Source: Mycobacterium sp. 050128
Lineage (GTDB): Bacteria; Actinomycetota; Actinomycetes; Mycobacteriales; Mycobacteriaceae
Reading direction: 5' to 3'
Length of the DNA stretch: 64,000 bases
Assembly: GCF_036409155.1 (NCBI RefSeq)
Contig: NZ_JAZGLW010000005.1
Span: 1-64,000, forward strand
Numbering within the stretch: the stretch's first letter is position 1; every line of letters starts with the position of its first letter. A model generated the notes under the pieces. That model saw only the letters and a program-made list of their open reading frames with translations, had not been told where the DNA came from and made no database searches. Below, piece by piece: positions 1 to 7,851 of this stretch. Made by a program: the position numbers and the translations under genes.

Positions 1-100
1 CCACTTCAACTACCATCGACCACACTCTGCCGCCGACGGCCAACCACCAGCATCACGACTCACCACCGGCGTCACCAACGTGCTGTCCTCCTACATCTAG
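1..100 (+). mobile_element. 3' end of an IS481-family insertion sequence (transposase C-terminus)
   Basis: Reading from base 2, an open frame entering from outside the window ends at the TAG at 98-100. It encodes HFNYHRPHSAADGQPP followed by SRLTTGVTNVLSSYI, which is the typical C-terminus of IS481-family DDE transposases (the 'NYHRPH..L.G.PP..R' signature after the catalytic Glu). The stop codon lies inside CTAG (97-100). IS481 itself is known to target NCTAGN, so the stop may be supplied by the target site. Only about 32 residues are visible; the catalytic core and left end lie outside. The element overlaps and disrupts the opposite-strand channel gene. Confidence 0.85.
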
Positions 101-1675
101 CTCACTGCCCGCCGCCACCAGCATTCCGCCGACCATGAAGGAGCGCTGCCCGACCCAAAACGTGCCCAGCACCTGCAACCCCATCGCCGCGCCGATGAAC
201 CAGGGCGCTGCCAGATCGACGATCGACCGTACGTTCTCGAATCCGAACCGGCGATGCACCGCAGTGCCGAGCGCGCGGCCTTGAACGCGCATGACGATCG
301 GCACCTTGGTATCGGAGCCCAAGATCTCCAGCAAGACAATGCCGGTCTCGATGTTCTCCATGTCGTCCTTGGTCACCACCGCCACGCCCCGGGCACGCTC
401 GACGTGTGCCGATTCCAGCGTCTGGCGCATCGTTGAATCCCCGAAGATCACCGGCACGTCGAGTTTGGCGATGGTCGAAAGGAACCGGTTGTTCTCGTTC
501 GGCTCGATGACTAGGACGTCGTATCCGGCAGCGGTCAGATCGGTCACCACGCGCACGCCAATTGAGCCCAGTCCGACCACGACGACGTGGTCGCGCATAT
601 GGCGTGCCCGGCGCAGCCCGGCCGTTTGGAGGAATCGGCGCGACAACAGCAGGTCGGCTAAGAATGCGACCGGGAGGGCAGTGACTATGACGCCGCCGAA
701 CATCACTCCGACGGCGAACAGCCGCAGCAAAGGAGATTGTTGGGCGAAGCTGAAATCGCCGTAGCCCACGGTCGTGACGGTCTCGGACGCGAAGTACAGG
801 GCGTCGATCCACGACATACTCGGGTGCTGGTAGTAAAACCGAACCAAGGCAGTCGAGCCGAGCGTCAACAACACCGCGAAGGCCAGTGAGGGAAACAGCA
901 TCGGGTTCACGTCGTCGCGCATGGCGCGAACAGCATCGATGACGCGTCGCACCCGGGAATGACGAGAGCGCGTCGCGGTGGCAGGAGGCACTGTGATCCC
1001 GCGGGCTTGCAACTCGTCTTTGACGCCAATCATCGAGGTCCAGTCGCCGGCGTAGACCCGCAGATCCCGTCCCGGACATGGCACTACCTCGCCCGGTGCG
1101 GGTGAGTTCTTGCCGTGAACCACTGCCACGGGTGCCAGGTCTGCGTGGATCTCGCGCAGCGTCGCGTCGTACGGTGCCTCGGACCCCCAGACGACGAATT
1201 CGATACCGGCCGTGTCGAACTGGTGCGCGTTGCGCGACAGTACCGCCTCGACGAGGGATGGGGTCGCGAGCTCGGCGACGTCCAAGATCGCGCCAGGGCC
1301 GTTGACGGCGGTGACCGCTTCGCGCAGCACGTCGTTGGCCAGACGGGCAACCACGCGGACGTTGGGACTGTATTCGCGTGCCAGCAAAGCGATTTCGAGG
1401 TTGACCGCATCATTGGGTCCCGCACACACGACGGCGCGGGCGCGATGCACCCCGGCGCCAAGGAGATCCGCGGCTGTGTTGATCTTGATGATCCGCGCGC
1501 CAGCGCCTCTGAGCTCTTCGGCGATGGTCTTCGACAGCGGGTCGTCGCCGCTGACGATGATTTCGCGATGGAATTGAAAGACTTCGCCCATTTCGCGTGA
1601 TTGTTCTCGTTCGTTTGTTTGCACCAGCGTCGGCTGGCTCATATGACTATCGGGCACAACGTCGGTTAGCGCCAC
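53..1675 (-). CDS. Two-RCK potassium channel, C-terminus truncated by IS481 insertion
   Basis: A 540-residue membrane protein. An N-terminal TrkA-N-like region (about residues 35-190) is followed by a two-helix pore module with the K+ selectivity filter TVGYGD at residues 302-307. A second Rossmann RCK domain follows (VVVVGLGSIG near residue 365, then the acidic VIEP). Such proteins gate K+ flux in the inner membrane in response to nucleotides. The gene runs into an IS481 end: native-looking sequence stops at about GSEL near base 102, and the last dozen residues to the TGA at 53-55 are read from the insertion sequence. The C-terminal TrkA-C half expected after this point is missing, so function is doubtful. 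The start is GTG at 1675; ATG at 1642 is an alternative. Confidence 0.88.
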   Translation of the reverse strand: MALTDVVPDSHMSQPTLVQTNEREQSREMGEVFQFHREIIVSGDDPLSKTIAEELRGAGARIIKINTAADLLGAGVHRARAVVCAGPNDAVNLEIALLAREYSPNVRVVARLANDVLREAVTAVNGPGAILDVAELATPSLVEAVLSRNAHQFDTAGIEFVVWGSEAPYDATLREIHADLAPVAVVHGKNSPAPGEVVPCPGRDLRVYAGDWTSMIGVKDELQARGITVPPATATRSRHSRVRRVIDAVRAMRDDVNPMLFPSLAFAVLLTLGSTALVRFYYQHPSMSWIDALYFASETVTTVGYGDFSFAQQSPLLRLFAVGVMFGGVIVTALPVAFLADLLLSRRFLQTAGLRRARHMRDHVVVVGLGSIGVRVVTDLTAAGYDVLVIEPNENNRFLSTIAKLDVPVIFGDSTMRQTLESAHVERARGVAVVTKDDMENIETGIVLLEILGSDTKVPIVMRVQGRALGTAVHRRFGFENVRSIVDLAAPWFIGAAMGLQVLGTFWVGQRSFMVGGMLVAAGSELDVGGQHVGDAGGES

Positions 1676-1715
1676 CGGAGGAGCCAGGGAAAGTCAACGC
1701 CGATCTTTATGAGGC

Positions 1716-1753
1716 GCAACAGGTTCGACTCGAATGCGTCACGTGGACGAAAT
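1716..1753 (+). promoter_or_regulatory. Tandem GlnR-like box upstream of glnA
   Basis: The sequence GTCAC-N6-GAAAT at 1738-1753 matches the actinobacterial GlnR half-box pair GTnAC-N6-GaAAC at all but the last base. Exactly 22 bp upstream, GCAAC-N6-GACTC (1716-1731) is a weaker copy, which is the a-site/b-site phasing known for GlnR. It lies 50-90 bp before the glnA start. The motif match is seen directly; binding by GlnR is inferred. Confidence 0.4.
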
Positions 1754-1802
1754 AGTTGAGGCGTAGAAAGCGCTGTCGCGCCATTAAGCAAAGGAGCATT
1801 CC

Positions 1803-3239
1803 TTGTCCGACAAGACGCCCGACGACATCTTCAAGCTCGCCAAGGATCAGAACGTCGAGTACGTCGACGTCCGCTTCTGCGACCTGCCAGGAACCATGCA
1901 GCACTTCACGATTCCGATCTACGCCTTCGACGGGAACGTGTTTGACGAGGGCTTGGCCTTCGACGGTTCCTCGATTCGCGGGTTCCAGTCGATCCACGAA
2001 TCCGACATGTTGCTGCTTCCCGATCCAGAAACCGCGACCATCGATCCGTTTCGTGCGCACAAGACGCTCAACGTCAACTTCTTCGTGCACGACCCCTTCA
2101 CATTCGAGGTGTATTCGCGCGACCCGCGCAATGTCGCACGCAAGGCGGAAAATTACTTGATCAGCTCCGGCATTGCGGACATCGCGTATTTCGGCCCGGA
2201 AGCCGAGTTCTACATCTTCGACTCGGTGAGCTTCGACTCGCGCACCAACGGCTCGTTCTACAAGGTGGACGCGACGTCTGGGTGGTGGAACACCGGAGAA
2301 GCGAACGAGTCCGACGGCACCCCCAACCTCGGCTACAAGGTCCGCCCCAAGGGCGGGTACTTCCCGGTGGCGCCCACCGACCATTACGTCGACTTACGCG
2401 ATGAGATTCTCACCCATCTGACCAATGCCGGCTTTGCCCTGGAGAAGGGCCACCACGAAGTGGGCAGCGGTGGTCAGGCCGAGATCAATTACAAGTTCAA
2501 CACCCTGCTGCATGCGGCTGACGACCATCAGATGTTCAAATACATCGTCAAGCAAACGGCTTGGCAGGCAGGTAAAACCGTGACGTTCATGCCTAAGCCG
2601 CTGTTCGGTGACAACGGTTCCGGCATGCACTGCCACCAATCGTTGTGGAAAGACGGCATCCCGCTGATGTACGACGACACGGGGTACGCCGGCCTGTCGG
2701 ACACCGCGCGCCACTACATCGGCGGACTGCTGTACCACGCGCCGTCGCTGCTGGCGTTCACTAACCCGACGGTGAACTCCTACAAGCGCTTGGTGCCCGG
2801 CTACGAGGCCCCGATCAACCTGGTGTATAGCCAGCGCAACCGGTCGGCGTGCGTGCGTATCCCCATTACCGGCAGCAACCCGAAGGCCAAGCGGCTGGAG
2901 TTCCGCTGCCCCGACTCGTCGGGAAACCCATATCTGTCGTTCGCCGCCCAGTTGATGGCGGGGCTGGACGGGATCAAACACAAGATCGAGCCCCCACCCC
3001 CGGTCGACAAGGACCTCTACGAGCTACCGCCCGACGAGGCCGCGGAGATTCCGCAGGCTCCCACCCAGCTGGCCGCGGTGATCGACCGGCTGGAGGAAGA
3101 CAGTGAATACCTCACCGAAGGAGGAGTTTTCACGCCCGACCTGATCGAGACGTGGATCAACTACAAGCGCGATTACGAACTTGCGCCGTTCAACCTCCGG
3201 CCGACCCCGTACGAGTTCGAGCTCTACTATGACGTCTAA
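1803..3239 (+). CDS. glnA: Type I glutamine synthetase
   Basis: A 478-residue protein collinear with mycobacterial GlnA1, catalysing ATP-dependent ammonia plus glutamate to glutamine in the cytoplasm. Visible family motifs are the N-terminal beta-grasp segment, [30 protein letters not shown], the HCHQS metal/glutamate site, and [13 protein letters not shown]. The regulatory adenylylation tyrosine is Y406 in KDLYELPP. The start is TTG at 1803 with AAGGAG at 1791-1796. Its C-terminus ([15 protein letters not shown]) and several internal stretches differ from M. tuberculosis GlnA1, and its neighbours (K+ channel, ABC transporter) are not those of the housekeeping glnA1 locus. I infer an additional paralogue, perhaps nitrogen-controlled through the upstream GlnR-like box. 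Confidence 0.95.
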   Translation: MSDKTPDDIFKLAKDQNVEYVDVRFCDLPGTMQHFTIPIYAFDGNVFDEGLAFDGSSIRGFQSIHESDMLLLPDPETATIDPFRAHKTLNVNFFVHDPFTFEVYSRDPRNVARKAENYLISSGIADIAYFGPEAEFYIFDSVSFDSRTNGSFYKVDATSGWWNTGEANESDGTPNLGYKVRPKGGYFPVAPTDHYVDLRDEILTHLTNAGFALEKGHHEVGSGGQAEINYKFNTLLHAADDHQMFKYIVKQTAWQAGKTVTFMPKPLFGDNGSGMHCHQSLWKDGIPLMYDDTGYAGLSDTARHYIGGLLYHAPSLLAFTNPTVNSYKRLVPGYEAPINLVYSQRNRSACVRIPITGSNPKAKRLEFRCPDSSGNPYLSFAAQLMAGLDGIKHKIEPPPPVDKDLYELPPDEAAEIPQAPTQLAAVIDRLEEDSEYLTEGGVFTPDLIETWINYKRDYELAPFNLRPTPYEFELYYDV

Positions 3240-3257
3240 ACCAGCCGAGGCGTCCGC

Positions 3258-4973
3258 TCAGGCGCGCTCTTCGCGTCGCAACCTCCACCACGCGAAGCCG
3301 GCGAAGGTCACGGCCAGCACTCCCAACATGGTCATGTCGAAAAGCCATGTCGACGCGGCACGGTGCCAGTGGGAATCGTCCGCAATTCCCACGACCAGGT
3401 GCGTCAGGTCCGCCGTCGACGCGGTGGCCGCGAAGCCCCATCGCCCGAGCGTGAACCAGGCGAGGGTCTCGAACAGCGGCCGACCCGTCACCGGGATGAA
3501 CCCACCGGCGAGCACCAGTTGGGCCATCAGTGTCATCGCCAGCAGCACGATGACCTGATCGCTGGTACGCGCGAACGCCGAAATCGCAAGCCCCGCAATC
3601 ATCGCCGCCACGCACGTCGCGGCGACGCCGACGAACAGCTCCAGCATCGGGCTGGCCAGTGCCGCCGCACCTGACGGCCCGGGCTTGCCGATCCCAGGTG
3701 CGGTGACGATCAGAACCAGGATCGCCGACTGCATCCCCGCGACCCCGCTGAACACCAGGATCTTCGCTAAAAGGTATGCGGTGGACGATAATCCGGCTGC
3801 GCGTTCGCGGCGGAAGATCGGACGCTCACCGACGAGGTCGCGCGCGGTGAGCGTGATGCCCATCAGGATTGCGGCGAAGCTCGTCAATGCGATGACATGC
3901 TTGGCTTCCAGCGGCACAGCGGAATCCGCGTGGCCAAGTCCGGAGTGACCGGTGACGGTCAGTGGCAGCAGCCCGACGATAAACGGCAGTAGGGCGATGA
4001 AAGCGAAGTAGCCGCGATTGGCGACAAGGAGCCGGACCTGCCGGCGTACGAGCGTTGATACCTGATGCCATAGGCCGGCACGCGCGGCTTCAATCGGGTC
4101 TGCGGGTTGGCCGCAAATGAGCTGTACCGCAGTCATTTCCCCCCGCGACCCGACACCCTCCATGAAGCGCCGTCGAACGCCGTCGGGATCGGCGCATACG
4201 ATGTTGAAGATGTCGGCCCAGTCGTTGGCTCCGATGGCAGATCCGATCTCGCTCGGGCGACCGCAGAACGCGGTCTTGCCGCCGGGCGCCAGCAGCAGTA
4301 CCTGGTCGCACACATCGAGGAAGGTCAATGAATGCGTCACCACCACGATCACGCGACCCGCGTCGGCGAGCCGGCGCAGCATCGTCATGACGGCGCGGTC
4401 CAGCGCCGGATCCAGCCCCGTTGTGGGTTCGTCGAGCACCAGGAGCGAGGGATGTGTCAACAGCTCCAAGGCAATTGAGACGCGCTTGCGCTGCCCGCCC
4501 GACAGTTTTTCGATGCGGGTCGCGACGTGAGCTGTCAGCTCGAGTTCCTCGAGTACCGACGCGATCACCCGGCGGCGATCGCAGGCGGCCGCGTCGGCGG
4601 GCATCCGGAGTTCCGCCGCGAACTCCAGCGCCTGGCTGACGGTCAGCCGACCGTGTACGACGTCGTCTTGTGGCACCAACCCGATCCGGTGGCGCACCGA
4701 CGCGCTTGCTGCGTGCAGGTCACGACCATCCAACGACACCGTGCCGTTGCTCGGACGTGCCGCTCCGGTGATCACTCTGGCGAGCGTGGACTTGCCCGCA
4801 CCCGAAGGGCCGATCACCGCCGTCAAAGTACCAGGGCGTGCGGTGAACGAAATTCGTTCCAGTGCAACGATATTGCGCTCGAGCATAAGGCTCACGTCGC
4901 GTACGTCGAGGCCGCCGACCGTGGTGGCCGGTGGGATGCGGACGGCGAACGTGGGCGCTACAGAACAGGTCAT
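3258..4973 (-). CDS. ABC transporter, fused ATPase and permease (Rv1747/ABCG-like half-transporter)
   Basis: A 571-residue fusion. The ABC domain is in residues 15-250, with Walker A GPSGAGKST, signature LSGGQRKR and Walker B LLVLDEPTTGLDP. A linker is followed by an ABC-2-type membrane domain (about 315-560) of six predicted helices. Domain order and the permease resemble mycobacterial Rv1747, but the FHA domains that precede the ATPase in Rv1747 are absent here. The ATG at 4973 is 8 bp after the cdsA stop, so this is the last gene of a four-gene lipid operon; export of the lipid made upstream is an inference. It is convergent with glnA. Confidence 0.9.
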   Translation of the reverse strand: MTCSVAPTFAVRIPPATTVGGLDVRDVSLMLERNIVALERISFTARPGTLTAVIGPSGAGKSTLARVITGAARPSNGTVSLDGRDLHAASASVRHRIGLVPQDDVVHGRLTVSQALEFAAELRMPADAAACDRRRVIASVLEELELTAHVATRIEKLSGGQRKRVSIALELLTHPSLLVLDEPTTGLDPALDRAVMTMLRRLADAGRVIVVVTHSLTFLDVCDQVLLLAPGGKTAFCGRPSEIGSAIGANDWADIFNIVCADPDGVRRRFMEGVGSRGEMTAVQLICGQPADPIEAARAGLWHQVSTLVRRQVRLLVANRGYFAFIALLPFIVGLLPLTVTGHSGLGHADSAVPLEAKHVIALTSFAAILMGITLTARDLVGERPIFRRERAAGLSSTAYLLAKILVFSGVAGMQSAILVLIVTAPGIGKPGPSGAAALASPMLELFVGVAATCVAAMIAGLAISAFARTSDQVIVLLAMTLMAQLVLAGGFIPVTGRPLFETLAWFTLGRWGFAATASTADLTHLVVGIADDSHWHRAASTWLFDMTMLGVLAVTFAGFAWWRLRREERA

Positions 4974-4981
4974 CTGATTCC

Positions 4982-5890
4982 TTATCCGAGTAGGTAGGCC
5001 AGCGGGAGTACCAGCAGCAACGAGTCGATCCGATCCAGCAGGCCTCCGAAGCCGGGGAGCCAGCAGCCGGCATCCTTCACCTGGGCCTGCCGCTTCAACA
5101 TCGACTCCAGCAGGTCGCCGAAAAGGCCACCGAGGGATACAGCGAAAAGCAGTCCGATCGAAATCGTGCCCAGCAGCGAGAGGACGACGAACGCCCCGAT
5201 GATCGCTCCGACCATCCCGCCGACCGTCTTGTTGGGGCTCAGCCGGGACAACGGACGACGTGCCCAAGCCATGCGGCGCAACCCCTTTCCGCCACACCAC
5301 GCCGCGACGTCGGTGGCCGCGACGGCGAAGCACAGCAGATACGCGTCCGGCCACACCATCACGAGGTGTGACAACGACCAGCAGATCCACACCGAGCCGA
5401 AACCGGCGAACGCCGTGCGCTTGGCGCCGTGATCGACGTCGCCGCCGAGCACCGAAGGGACCGCGCACATCAGCACGACGACGGGCGCGAGTTGCAACAG
5501 CGACGGGCGCAACCAGGCCGCGATCGGGTAGAGCACCGCCAACGCCACCAGCAGGTAGGTGTCGAGTCGGTGCAGCCTGACCAATCGCGCGTATTCGGTC
5601 ACCGCGACGACTGCCAGTGCCGCGGCCAGCGCGGCGGTGGTGCCGAGGCCGATCCACACAGGGAGGCCGACCGCGGGCGCGATGAGCGCCCAGGTGCGCC
5701 ACTTCTGGATCAGCTCCCGCTTGCGGGAGACGAGGACGACGACGCCGGCCAGGGCCAGGATCGCCACCGTGACCCACATGAGAAACACGGCCCGGGAGTA
5801 GAGGTGGATGTGCAGTGGACCCAGGTCGACGTTGAGCGGCATCCGCCGATCCCGGCGGACGAAGGATAGGTAATTCTCGACGATCGCCAT
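4982..5890 (-). CDS. cdsA: Phosphatidate cytidylyltransferase (CDP-diacylglycerol synthase)
   Basis: A 302-residue polytopic membrane protein with about eight hydrophobic segments. The C-terminal CdsA signature is visible (SPNKTVGG, then SMLKRQAQVKDAG, then PGFGGLLDRIDS). It makes CDP-diacylglycerol from phosphatidate and CTP. The usual PGHGG histidine of the signature is phenylalanine here. The first 30 residues are hydrophilic and atypical. The ATG at 5890 is immediately after the stop of the acyltransferase, so the two are translationally coupled. The protein is probably an accessory paralogue dedicated to this operon; the main cdsA should be elsewhere in the genome. Confidence 0.88.
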   Translation of the reverse strand: MAIVENYLSFVRRDRRMPLNVDLGPLHIHLYSRAVFLMWVTVAILALAGVVVLVSRKRELIQKWRTWALIAPAVGLPVWIGLGTTAALAAALAVVAVTEYARLVRLHRLDTYLLVALAVLYPIAAWLRPSLLQLAPVVVLMCAVPSVLGGDVDHGAKRTAFAGFGSVWICWSLSHLVMVWPDAYLLCFAVAATDVAAWCGGKGLRRMAWARRPLSRLSPNKTVGGMVGAIIGAFVVLSLLGTISIGLLFAVSLGGLFGDLLESMLKRQAQVKDAGCWLPGFGGLLDRIDSLLLVLPLAYLLG

Positions 5891-5891
5891 G

Positions 5892-6527
5892 TCAGGACGC
5901 GAGCGCATAACGGTCGGCGGCGCCGGCAACGGCGCCCTCACGCAAAGCCAGCACGTGTGCCCGCAGTTGCGGGGCCGACGTGGTGTGCGGGTCCAGCGAC
6001 GCGCCGACGTGGACGCGCATCGGGGCCGGGGAGTAGCGGCCGTCCTTGGGCAGCACGTCGGCGGTCCCCGTGATCGCGATGGGTACGATCGGCACACCGC
6101 AGTCGCGTGCCAATCGTACTGCGCCGGAACGGAACTCACCGATGGTGCCGTCGGTCGAACGGGTTCCCTCGGGGTAGATGACGACGGTGCGTCCGGCCTT
6201 GAGCGCGGGGCCGGCCGCAGCGAGCAGTGCGGCATAGGTGCCGTCGCCGGACCGCCGGACCGGCAGGATCCCCGCGAGTGACGTCGCGACGAAGCGCCGC
6301 ACGGGCACGTCGAACCAGTAGTCGGCCGCCGCGCCGAACACCGGCCGGGCCGTCGGCGGAAGCGCCGCCAGCAGCACCGCGGTGTCGGCATGCGAGCTGT
6401 GGTTGGCTACGACCACGCAACCACCCGCGGCGTTCCAGCGCCCGCTCACCGTCAGTCCGCCCGAGGCGGCGCACACGATGCGCCAGAGCCAGTGCCGGAG
6501 CACGCTCGGCATCCGGTTCGCGGTCAT
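5892..6527 (-). CDS. 1-acylglycerol-3-phosphate O-acyltransferase (PlsC family)
   Basis: A 211-residue PlsC-type acyltransferase. Motif I is NHSSHAD (the H-x4-D catalytic dyad), motif III YPEGTRS and motif IV VPIVPIAI are all present in order. It would acylate lysophosphatidate to give phosphatidate, the substrate of the adjacent CdsA, at the inner membrane. The ATG at 6527 overlaps the stop of the upstream CDP-alcohol phosphotransferase (ATGA), and its stop abuts the cdsA start. The strict overlap suggests a single transcript and a common product. Confidence 0.9.
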   Translation of the reverse strand: MTANRMPSVLRHWLWRIVCAASGGLTVSGRWNAAGGCVVVANHSSHADTAVLLAALPPTARPVFGAAADYWFDVPVRRFVATSLAGILPVRRSGDGTYAALLAAAGPALKAGRTVVIYPEGTRSTDGTIGEFRSGAVRLARDCGVPIVPIAITGTADVLPKDGRYSPAPMRVHVGASLDPHTTSAPQLRAHVLALREGAVAGAADRYALAS

Positions 6528-7273
6528 GCCGCCACCCCGGTGAGGGGTTGCGTGATGAGGTTCAGCGGCTGGGTGATGGTGTCGATCGGCTGCGTGACGG
6601 CATCGAAGTGCTCCATCAACACGACACGCTGAGACAGCTGGTCGCTCAGGCGGGATTCGTTGCCCCGCTGGGCCTTTAGCTCGCGGCGCGCCGCCCGAAG
6701 CCGCAGCACCGTGGTGATGAGCGAACCGTTCACCAACTGCGCGAGCAGTACGGGCATGATGACCGGAAACGCCGTGGCCAGCACGACGAACAGGCAACGT
6801 TCCGTTTTGCCCAGCGGGCCGCCGTTGCGGCGAGTTGCGCCCGCCGCCGCCGCGGCCAGCGACGCGAATGTCGGCAGCGTCGCGGCAAGCGCGGCGACAA
6901 GCACCTGAAACACGAGCCAGGACAGCCAGTGCAGGCCGGGGCCGTGCTGACGTGCCGCCCATACCGTCAGGCCGGCGAAGGCGAGCAGATCTGCCGTGCG
7001 GTCGCCGAGCTCGTTAATGACGAATCCCCACGGCCGGCTCACGCCGCGGGCGCGGGCCACGGCGCCGTCGAGGTTGGCTCCGGCGAGCCGCAGCACCATG
7101 AACAGCGCCGCGAGGGACCAGCATCCGAACGCGACCGATACGCCGGCTGCCGCGGCGGCGGTCACGCCGGCAGCGGTGAACACGTCCGGGGAGACCCGCC
7201 GTGACACCGCGGCGTCGACGATGGGTGTCAACCGCTTGGTGAACCACGGCTTGAGCGCGTAGAGGCCAGACAT
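6524..7273 (-). CDS. CDP-alcohol phosphatidyltransferase family protein
   Basis: About 249 residues from ATG 7273. The CDP-alcohol phosphotransferase motif is recognisable as LDGAVARARG, then a GDRTAD block that supplies the distal aspartates. The first Asp of the usual D-x2-DG is Ala here (GANLDG). Several membrane helices follow. The family transfers a phospho-diacylglycerol from CDP-DAG to an alcohol; the alcohol cannot be read from sequence. The C-terminus carries three TQP repeats spaced 6-7 residues apart (VTQPIDTITQPLNLITQPL). An in-frame ATG at 7369 is possible and would add 32 polar residues; an AAAGGAG lies between the two starts. It is the first gene of the lipid operon. Confidence 0.85.
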   Translation of the reverse strand: MSGLYALKPWFTKRLTPIVDAAVSRRVSPDVFTAAGVTAAAAAGVSVAFGCWSLAALFMVLRLAGANLDGAVARARGVSRPWGFVINELGDRTADLLAFAGLTVWAARQHGPGLHWLSWLVFQVLVAALAATLPTFASLAAAAAGATRRNGGPLGKTERCLFVVLATAFPVIMPVLLAQLVNGSLITTVLRLRAARRELKAQRGNESRLSDQLSQRVVLMEHFDAVTQPIDTITQPLNLITQPLTGVAA

Positions 7274-7511
7274 TCGCGATCCCCGGCGCGTCGTCGACGG
7301 GGAGGCGGTGTGGAGGGCGACGTTCGTACTGATGGCTGACTCCTTTCGCGTTGTGCCGTTTTCGTGCACATTCGCCGCCTCGGCGGCGGCTTGACTTGCG
7401 ACGAGTACATCGAGTTGCAGCGACTACCGATCCCAAAAATCGTCGGTGGGCCAGACGGCGGTCCTAATGCCTTGATGGGACAACCGCGCCGACGTGTAGG
7501 AAGATGGGCTC

Positions 7512-7843
7512 ATGTTGCGGGGAATATTTGCACTTGGGTGCGTTGCAGCCGTCGTTGCCTTGGCCGTGCCTGCTCAGGCCGATCCGGGGATGCGAAATTT
7601 CTGGCCGCGCTGAACAAGGCCGGCATCACCTATCAGACCCCGAGCGTCGCCATCGGAGTGGGCAAGAAGGAATGCGCACTGATGGACGAGGGCATGACCG
7701 AGCCCGAGGTCATCAAGAACGTGGCGGAGAGCAATCCGTCGTTCAAGGGGGAATCCGCCGCTGAGTTCACGACGATCGCGGTGGACACGTACTGCCCTCA
7801 GCACGAAGGGGAACCAGGCGCGCTGCCGCCGCCGGCCGCGTAG
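7512..7843 (+). pseudogene. DUF732 secreted protein gene broken by a 1-nt frameshift
   Basis: ATG 7512 opens a clear Sec signal peptide (MLRGIFALGCVAAVVALAVP, then AQA) and then reads into a stop after about 34 codons. From base 7590 the +1-shifted frame continues as DAKFLAALNKAGITY, ending in DTYCPQHEGEPGA at the TAG of 7841-7843. This is a normal mycobacterial DUF732 domain with its conserved C..M..G and CP cysteines. The join is at GGGG (7586-7589), and one extra G would restore DPGDAKF. Either it is a recent single-base deletion in a G tract or a sequencing error. The function of DUF732 proteins is unknown. Confidence 0.85.
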
Positions 7844-7851
7844 TCAAACTG

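Noticed and set aside
4974..5777. Apparent N-terminal extension of the ABC transporter to 839 residues
   Set aside because: The added part lies entirely over cdsA in another frame and is Arg-rich; ATG 4973 gives a normal ATPase N-terminus.
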